A stretch of 64,000 bases of DNA, taken from NCBI RefSeq assembly GCF_900091575.1, contig NZ_FMCR01000001.1, positions 1,550,001 through 1,614,000 on the forward strand, in the 5' to 3' direction. This document shows positions 32,552 through 41,044 of the stretch, piece after piece. Position numbers and translations under genes: made by a program. Under the pieces are notes generated by a model. The model was not told the DNA's origin and ran no database searches. It saw only the letters and a list, made by a program, of their open reading frames with translations. Numbering within the stretch: the stretch's first letter is position 1; every line of letters begins with the position of its first letter. This stretch comes from Micromonospora saelicesensis (GTDB lineage: Bacteria > Actinomycetota > Actinomycetes > Mycobacteriales > Micromonosporaceae).

Positions 32552-33228
32552 GACGGCAGCTCCAGGGCGTAGCCGACCCCGTGCACAGTGCGGATGAGGT
32601 CGGCACCCAGCTTGCGGCGCAGAGCCTTGATGTGGCTGTCCACGGTGCGGGTGCCGCTCCCGTCGCCCCATCCCCAGACCTCGGCGAGCAGACGTTCCCG
32701 GGGGAGCACAGTGCGGGGCCGCCCCGCGAGGTGGACCAGCAGGTCGAACTCGGTCGGGGTGAGGTGCACGTCCGCGCCGGCCCGGCGGACCCGTCGCTCG
32801 GCCTCGTTGATCTCGATGTCGCCGAGGCGGATGGCGGGCGGTGCGGGAGTGGCGGCGGCCCGCTCCATCCGACGCAGCAGGACATGCACCCGGGCGGTGA
32901 GTTCCCGCATCGAGAACGGCTTGGTGAGGTAGTCGTCCGCGCCGACCGCCAGCCCCACGAGCAGGTCGGTCTCGTCGTCACGGGCGGTGAGCATCAGCAC
33001 CGGCACCGGCCGGTCGGCCTGGATCCGGCGGCACACCTCAAGGCCGTCGAAGCCCGGCAGCATCACGTCGAGGACGACGAGATCCGGCTGTCCGGCGTGG
33101 AACTGGGCGACCGCGCTGGGCCCGTCCGCCGCGATCTCCACAGTGAAACCCTCGGCCCGTAGGCGGGCGGCGATGGACTCGGCGATGGTCCGTTCGTCCT
33201 CGACCACCAGTACCCGGCGTGCGTTCAT
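32548..33228 (-). CDS. OmpR-family response regulator
   Basis: 226 residues. Receiver domain with phospho-acceptor Asp54 in VVLDVMLPG, and the acidic pair in VVEDE; C-terminal winged helix with LTPTEFDLLVHLAGRP and VDSHIKALRRKLG. First gene of the three-gene operon. Its own start is 46-140 bp from the DnaA-box-like cluster on its right, so transcription of the operon could be influenced by that region. Confidence 0.95.
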   Translation of the reverse strand: MNARRVLVVEDERTIAESIAARLRAEGFTVEIAADGPSAVAQFHAGQPDLVVLDVMLPGFDGLEVCRRIQADRPVPVLMLTARDDETDLLVGLAVGADDYLTKPFSMRELTARVHVLLRRMERAAATPAPPAIRLGDIEINEAERRVRRAGADVHLTPTEFDLLVHLAGRPRTVLPRERLLAEVWGWGDGSGTRTVDSHIKALRRKLGADLIRTVHGVGYALELPS

Positions 33229-33273
33229 GGGTCCTGACTGTAGGGAGCGGCCGTGGAGATCAGTGGTTTGCGT

Positions 33274-33367
33274 TGTGAATAACCTGTGGAGAACCGGTCG
33301 CGGCTGTGGATAACTCGGGGATCATGCCGGCTGGCGTGTGGGAACTCCGGAGGCTCGTTGTGGACAA
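33274..33367. promoter_or_regulatory. cluster of four DnaA-box-like 9-mers
   Basis: Four same-orientation words: TGTGAATAA (33274), TGTGGAGAA (33285), TGTGGATAA (33305) and TGTGGACAA (33359). The third is the exact complement of the E. coli consensus TTATCCACA and the fourth of the actinobacterial TTGTCCACA; the first two differ by one or two bases. They occupy the gap between the response-regulator operon and the Uma2 gene. Confidence 0.6.
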
Positions 33368-33411
33368 CCGACTGAGCTGTCAGGGTGGTCCGGTAGAGAG
33401 GAGGTGTGACG

Positions 33412-33963
33412 GTGACCAACCCTGCCCGGCCCGGCTGGGGTGATGCCTGGACGGTGGACGACCTCCAGAGCCTCCCCGAGGACGACCAGGTCTACGAGAT
33501 CTTCGACGGGAGCCTGCTCGTGTCCCCCCATGCGGACGTCTTCCACGGCGCGGTCGCCAATCGCCTCCGCCGGATCCTCGACCGGCAGGCCCCCACCGGT
33601 GTGCTCGTTGGTCAGGACATCGGGGTCAGCGCGAAACGCTCGTCGTACTTCGTGCCTGATCTCTTCGTCGCCAGTGAGAGCGCACTGGACAGCGGCGGTG
33701 CCGCGCTCGACCCGGCCAACGTGCTCCTCGTCGTCGAGGTGATCTCGCCGAGCAACGCCGGCCGTGATCTGGTGCTCAAACGCCACGAGTACGCGGCCGT
33801 CGGCATCCCGCTCTACTGGCTGGTGGAGCCCCGCAAGCAGACCCTGACCGTGCTGGTGAGTGGCGCGGGCGGTTACCGCGAGCAGGCCGTTCTGGCGGTC
33901 GGCGAGGTCTACCGCACCGAGCAGCCGTTCCCCCTCGCCCTGCCGTTGGCCGACATCTTCTGA
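33412..33963 (+). CDS. Uma2 family PD-(D/E)xK-fold protein
   Basis: 184 residues. YEIFDGSLLVSP, SYFVPDLFVAS, LLVVEVISPSNAGRDLVLKRHEYAAVGIPLYWLV is the typical Uma2 core with the Asp, Glu and Lys of the PD-(D/E)xK nuclease fold. A long family whose biological role is unknown, often in multiple copies in actinomycetes and cyanobacteria. GTG 33412 is preferred because AGGAGG at 33399-33404 is 7 bp upstream; GTG 33406 would be too close. Confidence 0.88.
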   Translation: MTNPARPGWGDAWTVDDLQSLPEDDQVYEIFDGSLLVSPHADVFHGAVANRLRRILDRQAPTGVLVGQDIGVSAKRSSYFVPDLFVASESALDSGGAALDPANVLLVVEVISPSNAGRDLVLKRHEYAAVGIPLYWLVEPRKQTLTVLVSGAGGYREQAVLAVGEVYRTEQPFPLALPLADIF

Positions 33964-34055
33964 CCCGCCGGGCTTGATCCACTCGAGGTGCTGAAAGTCG
34001 GGCCGTCCGGGCCGGTGGGACGGCCCGACTGTCAGCGACCCTCGGCGTCCGACGG

Positions 34056-34718
34056 TCACTCCAGGCCGACGCGCTCCGGTCGGGCCGAGGCGGAGCCGAG
34101 CCAGGTGTGCGGGTTGCCGTACCAGCACCAGCCCAGCTTGGGTGCGCCCTGGCTGATCCAGAGCGCCGGCACCCGCTTGTCCCCGCAGCGGGAGCCGACC
34201 AGCGAGAAGCACCGGTTGCTCGCCAACGCGGCCGGGTGCAGTGTGATGAAGGCGAGCCCCTCGTCGATGCTGAGCGGCAGTCGACCCTGGGCGGTGATCC
34301 CCTCCATGGCCGTGGCGGGTGCCAGGTTGCGGTACTCCTCGCCCCGGTCGACGTCGAAGAGCAGGTACGCCGGACCGGCCGGCACCTCCAGCTCCTTGAT
34401 CGGGTCGAAGCGGGGCAGGTCGTCCTCGGCGTAGTTCCGGTCGATGACGCCGGGCTTGCGCTTGCCGGCCAGGGTGGTCAGCTCCACCCGTTCCGGCACA
34501 CCGATCAGGTCCCGGGTGATGATCAGCAGGAACGGCACCCGGGCGTCGGTGGGGGCGGGCAGCCCGGCGCTGCCCTCGGCCGCCCTGGCCCGCAGTGGCA
34601 CGACCAGGTCGCGGAAGGCGCTCTCGGTCAGCCCGGCGAGGGCGGGGTAGCCGAGCTGCACCAGTCGGTCGAGTTGGCTGTCGAACTCGGATTCGGCGTC
34701 GAACGGGGTCTCGGTCAC
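34056..34718 (-). CDS. DUF5701 family protein
   Basis: 220 residues from GTG with GGGAGG upstream. Seen: DSQLDRLVQLGYPALAGLTE, PFLLIITRDLIGVPERVELT, YAEDDLPRFDPIKELEVP, and SLVGSRCGDKRVPALWISQG near the C-terminus. This order is that of the actinobacterial DUF5701 family, function unknown. Two cysteines (NRCFSLVGSRCG) are notable. No membrane segment. Confidence 0.8.
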   Translation of the reverse strand: MTETPFDAESEFDSQLDRLVQLGYPALAGLTESAFRDLVVPLRARAAEGSAGLPAPTDARVPFLLIITRDLIGVPERVELTTLAGKRKPGVIDRNYAEDDLPRFDPIKELEVPAGPAYLLFDVDRGEEYRNLAPATAMEGITAQGRLPLSIDEGLAFITLHPAALASNRCFSLVGSRCGDKRVPALWISQGAPKLGWCWYGNPHTWLGSASARPERVGLE

Positions 34719-34784
34719 GGCAGGCCTCCCGGAAGTCGTACGGACTAGCGTACAACGTACGGTAGGGCTGCTTCCATTCCTGGC

Positions 34785-35573
34785 TCAGCGACTCCAATCC
34801 TGCTTCGCGGCCCTGACCAGCTTGTCCTTCAACTCCCGGGTGTGCCGCCGGCTCACCGGCAGCTCGGTCGAGTCGATCACCACCACGTAGCCGGAGTTGA
34901 CCAGCCGCAGCTCCGCGATCAACTTCAACTGCACCAGGTACGACCGGTGCACCCGGACGAAGCCGGCATCCGCCCAGCGTTCCGCCAGCGTGGCCAGCGA
35001 GACCCGCACCAGGTGCGACCCCTCCGCGGTGTGCAACCGGGCGTAGTCACCCTGCGCCTCCACCCAGCGCACCGCCGACCGGGGCAGCATCCGGGTGGTG
35101 CCGGCCAACTCGATGGGGATGGTCGGGTCCTCCTCCGCGCGGGCCAGCGCCGCCGGGTGCGACGGCACCACCCGCGAGCCGATCACCCGGCGCAGCGACT
35201 CGGCCAGCCGATCGGCGCGCACCGGTTTCCGCACGTAGTCGGTGGCGCCCAGATCGAAGGCGTCCACCGCGCCGTCGTCGTACGCGGTGACGAACACGAT
35301 CGCCGGTGGCCGGGCGAAGCGGCGCAACACCCGGGCCAGCTCCATGCCGTCCAGGCCAGGCATCCGGATGTCCAGGAAGACCACGTCCACGTCGCCGTCG
35401 CGCAGCAGCCGCAGCGCCTCGGTGGCATCGCCGGCCGTGTGCAGCCGGGCCACCCGGGGGTCGGCCCGCAGGTGGTACGCCAGCTCGTCGAGCGCGGGCG
35501 GCTCGTCGTCCACCGCGAGGACGCGCAGGAAACCGGACGCGTTCACCGCACCCGTCCCGGTTCGCTCGCTCAC
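34785..35573 (-). CDS. LytTR-family response regulator
   Basis: 262 residues. Receiver domain (about 16-130) with phospho-acceptor Asp68 in VVFLDIRMPG; C-terminal LytTR DNA-binding domain (about 155-258) with VRWVEAQGDYARLHTAEG and FVRVHRSYLVQL. LytTR regulators control envelope or signalling genes in many bacteria. GTG 35573 forms a GTGA overlap with the kinase stop, so it is translated together with the kinase. Confidence 0.95.
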   Translation of the reverse strand: MSERTGTGAVNASGFLRVLAVDDEPPALDELAYHLRADPRVARLHTAGDATEALRLLRDGDVDVVFLDIRMPGLDGMELARVLRRFARPPAIVFVTAYDDGAVDAFDLGATDYVRKPVRADRLAESLRRVIGSRVVPSHPAALARAEEDPTIPIELAGTTRMLPRSAVRWVEAQGDYARLHTAEGSHLVRVSLATLAERWADAGFVRVHRSYLVQLKLIAELRLVNSGYVVVIDSTELPVSRRHTRELKDKLVRAAKQDWSR

Positions 35574-36796
35574 GACCCTGCCCGCACGCCGGGGTGGAAC
35601 TTCGGCACCCGCATGCTCACCTTCGTGCCCGAGCCCAACCCGGTCTCCACGACCAGGCCGAACCGGTCCCCGAAGACCGAGCGCAACCGCTCGTCGACGT
35701 TGGAGAGGCCGACGTGCTGGCCCGTGTCGTCGCCCGGGTCGCCGGTGCCGCGGGCCAGCTCGGCGATGCCGGCGGTCAGCGTGGTCGGATCCATTCCCAC
35801 TCCGTCGTCCTCCACCGTGATGTGGCATTCGGCTCCCGCGTCCCGGGCCTCGATGCTCACCATGCCCGTGCCCGGCTTGCGGGACAACCCGTGGCGAACC
35901 GCGTTCTCCACCAGCGGCTGGAGGCAGAGGAACGGCAGCGTCACCGGCAGGACCTCCGGGGCGATCTGCAACCGCACCTGCAACCGGTCGCCGAACCGGG
36001 CCCGCTCGATGGTCAGGTAGCGGTCGATCGACCGCAGCTCCTCGGCCAGCGTGGTGAACTCCCCGTGCGCCCGGAACGAGTACCGGGTGAACTCCGCGAA
36101 CTCCAGGATCAGCTCTCGGGCCCGCTCCGGGTCGGTGCGTACGAACGAGCCGATCGCGGTCAGCGCGTTGTAGATGAAGTGCGGGCTGATCTGCGCCCGC
36201 AACGCCCGGATCTCGGCGCGGGCCAGCCGCTCCCGCGACGAGTCCAGCTCGGCCAGGGCGAGCTGGTTGCCGGCCCAGTGCGCCGTCTCCAGGGTGGCCT
36301 GCACCAACCCCGGAGGCGGCGGGCTGTCGGCGACCGCCACCAGCGCGCCCACCACCCGGCCGTCCGCCCCCAGCAACGGTGCGACCACCGCCCCGCGGAC
36401 CGGGCAGTCGACCCGGTCGCAGTGCAGTTCCTGCTCACCCAGCACTGTCGAGCGGCCGCTGTCCACCGTTCGCCGGGCCGCCGCGAGCAGTTGCTCTCCA
36501 TGGTGCGTGCCGCGCCCGTCCAGGGCCAGCAGCCGGTCGGCGTCGGTGAGCGCCAGCCCGACCGCGCCCACCAGCGCCCGCAGATGCCGTACGGCCTTCG
36601 CCGCGCCCGCCTCGCTCAACCCCGCTCGCAGCGGCTCGGCGGCCAGGCCGGCGGTGTGCAGCACCTCGTAGGTGGCCCGCTGGGTGGCGGTGGCGATGCC
36701 ACGGCGGGCTCGCAGTCGCAGCACCGCCAGCAGGGCTGCGGTCAGCGCGGTGACAAGTGAGACGACGCCGACCACGGCGGAGAGGTTGGCAGCCAC
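35570..36796 (-). CDS. LytS-type sensor histidine kinase
   Basis: 408 residues from a GTG start. One N-terminal helix (about 8-28), a GAF-like region (40-185), His_kinase motif ISPHFIYNAL (His206) and a HATPase with PLVENAVRHG and DDGVGMDP. Unlike 5-6-helix LytS, this form has a single anchor and a GAF input. Cognate of the downstream LytTR regulator by a 4-bp overlap. Confidence 0.92.
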   Translation of the reverse strand: MAANLSAVVGVVSLVTALTAALLAVLRLRARRGIATATQRATYEVLHTAGLAAEPLRAGLSEAGAAKAVRHLRALVGAVGLALTDADRLLALDGRGTHHGEQLLAAARRTVDSGRSTVLGEQELHCDRVDCPVRGAVVAPLLGADGRVVGALVAVADSPPPPGLVQATLETAHWAGNQLALAELDSSRERLARAEIRALRAQISPHFIYNALTAIGSFVRTDPERARELILEFAEFTRYSFRAHGEFTTLAEELRSIDRYLTIERARFGDRLQVRLQIAPEVLPVTLPFLCLQPLVENAVRHGLSRKPGTGMVSIEARDAGAECHITVEDDGVGMDPTTLTAGIAELARGTGDPGDDTGQHVGLSNVDERLRSVFGDRFGLVVETGLGSGTKVSMRVPKFHPGVRAGS

Positions 36797-36835
36797 GCAG
36801 CGATCCTCGCCCCTGCGAGCCGGCGCGCCAACCCT

Positions 36836-38419
36836 CTAGTACGCGCCCTTGCGGGCGAGCACCACCCCGACGGTGCGCCACAGGATGCTCAGGTCGTACG
36901 CGAGCGACCAGTTGTCGACGTAGTAGAGGTCCAGTCGGACCGACTCGTCCCAGGACAGGTCGGAGCGGCCGGAGACCTGCCACAGCCCGGTCATGCCGGG
37001 GCGGACGAGCAGTCGGCGCCGCACGTCACCCAGGAAGTCACCGTCGTCGGCCGGGAGCGGACGCGGCCCGACCAGCGACATCTCGCCCCAGAGCACGTTG
37101 ATCAGCTGCGGCAGCTCGTCCAGCGACGTGGCCCGCAGGAAGCGACCCACCGGGAAGACCCGAGGGTCCTCCTTCATCTTGAACAGCATGCCGTCGGTCT
37201 CGTTCCGATCGACCAGGCTGGCCAGCCGGTCCTCGGCGTTGACGTACATGGTGCGGAACTTCCACACCCGGAACGTGCGCCCCTCATGCCCCACCCGGGG
37301 CTGGCGGAAGAAGACCGGCCCGGGGTCGGAGATCCGGATCGCCACGGCGATGGCCAGGAAGAGCGGGATCAGCAGCAGCAGGCCGAGGCCGGCGGCGACC
37401 CGGTCCATCAGGTTCTTGGCCAGCAGCGCCGGCCCGGAGAGGGTCGGCTCCTCGACGTGCAGCAGCGGCAGACCCTCGATCGGCCGGATGTGCACCCGGG
37501 GGCCGGCGATGTCGGTGAGCTGTGGCGCGACCACCAGGTCGACGCCGGAGCCCTCCAGTTGCCAGGCCAGCCGGCGCAACTCGCCCGGCTCCGCGCTGGC
37601 CGACCCGCAGACGGCGATGGTGTCCCCACCGACCTCACGGACCAGGGCCAGGACGTCGCGTCCGGCGTACACCGGAACCGGGGTCGGCATGCCCCGGGCA
37701 GCCGCGTACCCGTCGGTGATGTGGATGGCGACGGGCATCAGCCCGGCGGCCGGGCTGCGGGTGACCGCCGCGTAGACCTCCAGGCACTCGGGCAGGGTGC
37801 CGACCAGCACCATCCGGTGCGCGGCCTGGCCGGCCCGCCGCCGGATGTAGTGCAACGCCCAGCGCGCCACAAAACGACCCCAGAGGATCAGCAGCGTCGC
37901 CCCGACCAGCGCCGTGCCCACGGTGAACCGGGAGAGCTGGGTCACCGTGGAGAAGGCGAGGAACGAGACACTCGCGGCCACGGTCACCGAGGCACGGATC
38001 ACCCGCTTGAACTCGTCCGGGCCGAGCCCCAGATAGCGCCGGTCGTACGCGCGGTTGCTCCAGAGGATGATCACCCAGCCGAGCGGGAGCAGCAGGTAGG
38101 AGACGGTGTGGAACCACGTCGGGTCCTGTTGGGTGCCGGAGAACCCGGAGGCAGCCTGGTCGAAGAGCTGGATCGCGATCCAGCTGGCGAACGCCGCCGC
38201 GCCGAAGTCGAGCAGCAGCAGGATCGCGATGTAGGGGCGGTGCCAGCGGGAGACACGGCGTCGCGCCCTGGTCCATGCCGACCGGGGTACGCCGTTGTGG
38301 GACGGCGGCGTCGGCGGCTGGATCTCGAAGCTGTCGACGTGCCGCACGAGTCTGCTCCGGCCTTCGTTGGTTACCGGGCGCTGGAGGCTTGCCGTCACCT
38401 CACCCATGTCCTCCCGCAT
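36836..38419 (-). CDS. exopolysaccharide-initiating sugar transferase
   Basis: 527 residues. Four or five transmembrane helices in the N-terminal half (about 65-190), a Rossmann-like stretch, and a C-terminal bacterial sugar transferase domain with FRVWKFRTMYVNAE, LRATSLDELPQLINVLWGEMS, LVGPRP and GMTGLWQVSGRS. This architecture transfers the first sugar phosphate to undecaprenyl phosphate. ATG 38419; ATG 38407 is possible but its ribosome site is too close. Upstream 252 bp has no other gene. Likely initiates a capsular or exopolysaccharide. Confidence 0.93.
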   Translation of the reverse strand: MREDMGEVTASLQRPVTNEGRSRLVRHVDSFEIQPPTPPSHNGVPRSAWTRARRRVSRWHRPYIAILLLLDFGAAAFASWIAIQLFDQAASGFSGTQQDPTWFHTVSYLLLPLGWVIILWSNRAYDRRYLGLGPDEFKRVIRASVTVAASVSFLAFSTVTQLSRFTVGTALVGATLLILWGRFVARWALHYIRRRAGQAAHRMVLVGTLPECLEVYAAVTRSPAAGLMPVAIHITDGYAAARGMPTPVPVYAGRDVLALVREVGGDTIAVCGSASAEPGELRRLAWQLEGSGVDLVVAPQLTDIAGPRVHIRPIEGLPLLHVEEPTLSGPALLAKNLMDRVAAGLGLLLLIPLFLAIAVAIRISDPGPVFFRQPRVGHEGRTFRVWKFRTMYVNAEDRLASLVDRNETDGMLFKMKEDPRVFPVGRFLRATSLDELPQLINVLWGEMSLVGPRPLPADDGDFLGDVRRRLLVRPGMTGLWQVSGRSDLSWDESVRLDLYYVDNWSLAYDLSILWRTVGVVLARKGAY

Positions 38420-38671
38420 GACACGGGCCGCTCACTCGGCGTGAAGGCCCGGGTCGCCCACCGTCCCAGTCTCCCACGCGGCCTCCGACCGATCGTCGCC
38501 CCGAAGGAGATTGGCGACCGACGGTGCTGGCGGGATCTGGCCGGCTCCGCACCATTTCAGAAGCCGGGGACCGGGCCACTATACCGATGGATGCGCGCGT
38601 GGCGAGAAGGGCGGACCGGAGCTTCCGCTCAGGGAGGACGAATCCGCTACGTAGTCCTGAAGTGCAATTAC

Positions 38672-39532
38672 TCACCGTACGAGGCGAGACAACCGACGGT
38701 CAGCGAGCGGCTTGCCGCCGGTCTGGCAGGTGGGGCAGTACTGGAGGCTGGAGTCGGCGAACGACACCTCGCGCACAGTGTCCCCGCATACCGGGCAGGG
38801 CAGCCCGGTGCGCGCGTGCACCTTCAGCCCGGAGCGCTTCTCGCCCTTCAGCTCCGCGGCCCGCTGGCCGAGGGACCGCTCGACCGCGTCGCCGAGGACC
38901 TGTCGGGTGGCGGCGTGCAGGGTGGCGATCTGGGCGTCGGTGAGCCGATCGGTGATCGCGAACGGGGACAGCTTCGCGGCGTGCAGGATCTCATCGGAGT
39001 ACGCGTTGCCCACGCCGGACAGCACCGACTGGTCGGTCAGCACCCCCTTGACCTGCCCCCGCCTGCTCCGCAGCCGCTCGGCGAAGAGGGGCAGATCCGC
39101 GGCGAGCGCGTCCGGGCCCAGCTTGGCCACCCCGGGGACCTCCGCCGGGTCGGTGACCAGGTATGCGGCCAGCTTCTTCTGGGTGCCGGCCTCGGTGAGG
39201 TCGAAGCCGGACCCGTCATCCAGGCGTACCCGCACCGCGATCGGGCCCTTGCCCGGACGTAGCGGGGTGGTGGAGGGGAAGGCCTCCCGGTAGTGCAGCC
39301 AGCCTGCTCGCGCCAGATGCACCACCAGGTGCAGGCCGCCCTCGAAGAGGACGTCGAGGAACTTGCCGTGCCGACCGGCGTCGATCACCGCCCGGCCGGC
39401 GACCTCGGTCGGCGCCGGTTCGTACGTCTTCAGGGCGCTGATCGCGGCGATCTCCAGTCGATCGACGCGCCGCCCCACCGCGCGCTGACGCAGGTAACCC
39501 GCGAGCGCCTCAACCTCCGGTAGTTCGGGCAC
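38672..39532 (-). CDS. Fpg/Nei-family DNA glycosylase
   Basis: 286 residues. The N-terminal PELPEVEAL places catalytic Pro2 and Glu3 right after the initiator; the H2TH region includes LTDQSVLSGVGNAYSDEIL; a zinc finger with CPVC and CPTC closes the protein. It excises oxidised bases from DNA. GTG 39532 is chosen since cleavage leaves proline at the N-terminus. Whether it prefers 8-oxoguanine or oxidised pyrimidines cannot be told here. Confidence 0.95.
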   Translation of the reverse strand: MPELPEVEALAGYLRQRAVGRRVDRLEIAAISALKTYEPAPTEVAGRAVIDAGRHGKFLDVLFEGGLHLVVHLARAGWLHYREAFPSTTPLRPGKGPIAVRVRLDDGSGFDLTEAGTQKKLAAYLVTDPAEVPGVAKLGPDALAADLPLFAERLRSRRGQVKGVLTDQSVLSGVGNAYSDEILHAAKLSPFAITDRLTDAQIATLHAATRQVLGDAVERSLGQRAAELKGEKRSGLKVHARTGLPCPVCGDTVREVSFADSSLQYCPTCQTGGKPLADRRLSRLVR

Positions 39533-39612
39533 GACACAACGGTAGCCTTCTTTCCCGTGAGCGTGAGGAATGAGCTTGCGAGTCCCGCAATCGCGAACGA
39601 AAGGCAAGCTCC

Positions 39613-40884
39613 GTGAGAATCGTGGTGGCACACAACCGGTACCGGGAAGCCCAGCCTTCCGGTGAGAACACGATCGTCGACTCGGAGATCGCTCAGCTCA
39701 CCGCCGCTGGCGTCGAGGTGCTGCCCTTCATTCGCAGTTCGGACGAGATCCCGTCGATGTCGAAGGCGGCGAAGGCGCTGTTGCCGATCTCGCCGATCTG
39801 GGCGCCGCGCGCCCAGCACGATCTGAGCCGGCTGCTCACCGAGCACCGACCGGACGTTCTGCACCTGCACAACCCGTACCCCCTGATCTCGCCCTGGGTG
39901 GTGCGGACCGCGCACCGGCACGGTGTGCCGGTAGTGCAGACGGTGCACAACTACCGGCAGGTCTGCTCGTCGGGGATCTACTTCCGAGACGGCGTGATCT
40001 GTCAGGACTGCAAGGGTCGGGCGTTGGGTGTGCCGGCGATCAAGCACCGCTGCTACCGCGACTCGGCGGTGCAGAGCGCGCTGATGGCGACCACCCTGGC
40101 CGTGCACCGGGGCACCTGGCGTTCGGTGGATCGGTACATCGCGCTCACCTCGGCGATCGCCGATCACCTCCGCGACTACGGCATTCCGGACGAACGCATC
40201 GTGGTGAAGCCGAACTCCGTACCCGATCCGGGTCGGCCGGTGCCGCTGGGTGACGGGTTCCTCTACATGGCCCGGCTCTCCCCGGAGAAGGGCGTCGACC
40301 TGCTGCTGGACGCCTGGCGTCGGCACCCGGTGGGTGCGCTGGGCACGCTGCGGATCGCCGGTGACGGTGAGCTGCGCCCACTCGTGGAGGCAGCCGCCGC
40401 CGAGCGATCCGACGTGGTCTACCTCGGTCAGCTCGACCGGGCCGGCGTGCAGGCCGCCGTCGAGGCGAGCGCGGTGGTGATCGTCGCCGCGATGTGGCAC
40501 GACGTGCTGCCCACCGTGATCATCGAGGCGTTGGCGAGCGGCCGGCCGGTGCTCGGTACGGCGTTGGGCGGCATTCCGTACCTGGTCGGGGCCGACGCCC
40601 CGCACGAGCCCGCCGGCACCGGGCCCGCCGAGATCGCCTCCGCGGTCGCCGGGGGCGCTGGCGGATCAGCCATGCCGGCGGGGATCGGTCTGGGCGAGGC
40701 CGGTTGGGTGGTGGCCCCGGAGCCGGCCGCGCTCGCGGCCGCGCTGCCGGTCGCCCGCGCCGGTGCGTCCGGGCTGACCCTGGCCGCCCGCGCCCGCTAC
40801 GAGCGCATCTTCCACCCCGACGTGGTCACCAAGCAGCTCATCGACATCTACGCGGGCCTGGCCCGAACCCCCAACCACGTCTGA
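39613..40884 (+). CDS. glycosyltransferase family 4
   Basis: 423 residues, GT-B fold. N-terminal HNRYREAQPSGENTIVDSEI, LHLHNPYPLISPWVV and C-terminal YMARLSPEKGVDLLLDAW, PTVIIEALASGRPVLGTALGG: the EALASGRPV motif contacts the donor phosphates. A CQDCKG segment (with CYRD) suggests a bound metal or disulfide. GTG 39613 is the likely start. Divergent from the Fpg gene by 80 bp; a glycan-synthesis role next to the exopolysaccharide transferase is reasonable. Confidence 0.92.
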   Translation: MRIVVAHNRYREAQPSGENTIVDSEIAQLTAAGVEVLPFIRSSDEIPSMSKAAKALLPISPIWAPRAQHDLSRLLTEHRPDVLHLHNPYPLISPWVVRTAHRHGVPVVQTVHNYRQVCSSGIYFRDGVICQDCKGRALGVPAIKHRCYRDSAVQSALMATTLAVHRGTWRSVDRYIALTSAIADHLRDYGIPDERIVVKPNSVPDPGRPVPLGDGFLYMARLSPEKGVDLLLDAWRRHPVGALGTLRIAGDGELRPLVEAAAAERSDVVYLGQLDRAGVQAAVEASAVVIVAAMWHDVLPTVIIEALASGRPVLGTALGGIPYLVGADAPHEPAGTGPAEIASAVAGGAGGSAMPAGIGLGEAGWVVAPEPAALAAALPVARAGASGLTLAARARYERIFHPDVVTKQLIDIYAGLARTPNHV

Positions 40885-40917
40885 ACCCGGTCCCGCCCGC
40901 GTCGGCCCGCCGGGCAT

Positions 40918-40989
40918 GATCGCGCTCGATCCAGGAAGTAGTCCCATCCGGCTGCTCCGAGGCCACTACATCCTGGATCAAGCGCGATC
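40918..40989. repeat. 25-bp inverted repeat, GATC-rich
   Basis: Arms 40918-40942 and 40965-40989 match at 23 of 25 positions and enclose a 22-base loop. Together with GATCTTGG and GATCTTGCGG just right of it, six GATC sites occur within 95 bp. It is between the convergent glycosyltransferase and CDP-alcohol transferase genes and could serve as a terminator or belong to a dispersed repeat. Confidence 0.75.
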
Positions 40990-41044
40990 TTGGCCCTCCC
41001 GCGTGGATCTTGCGGACGGGCGGCGCGCGGGGGTGAGGGGCTGG

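Noticed and set aside
33229..33411. DnaA-box cluster as the chromosomal origin
   Set aside because: No dnaA, dnaN, rpmH or parAB gene lies near, there are only four boxes and no AT-rich unwinding region, so it is not oriC.
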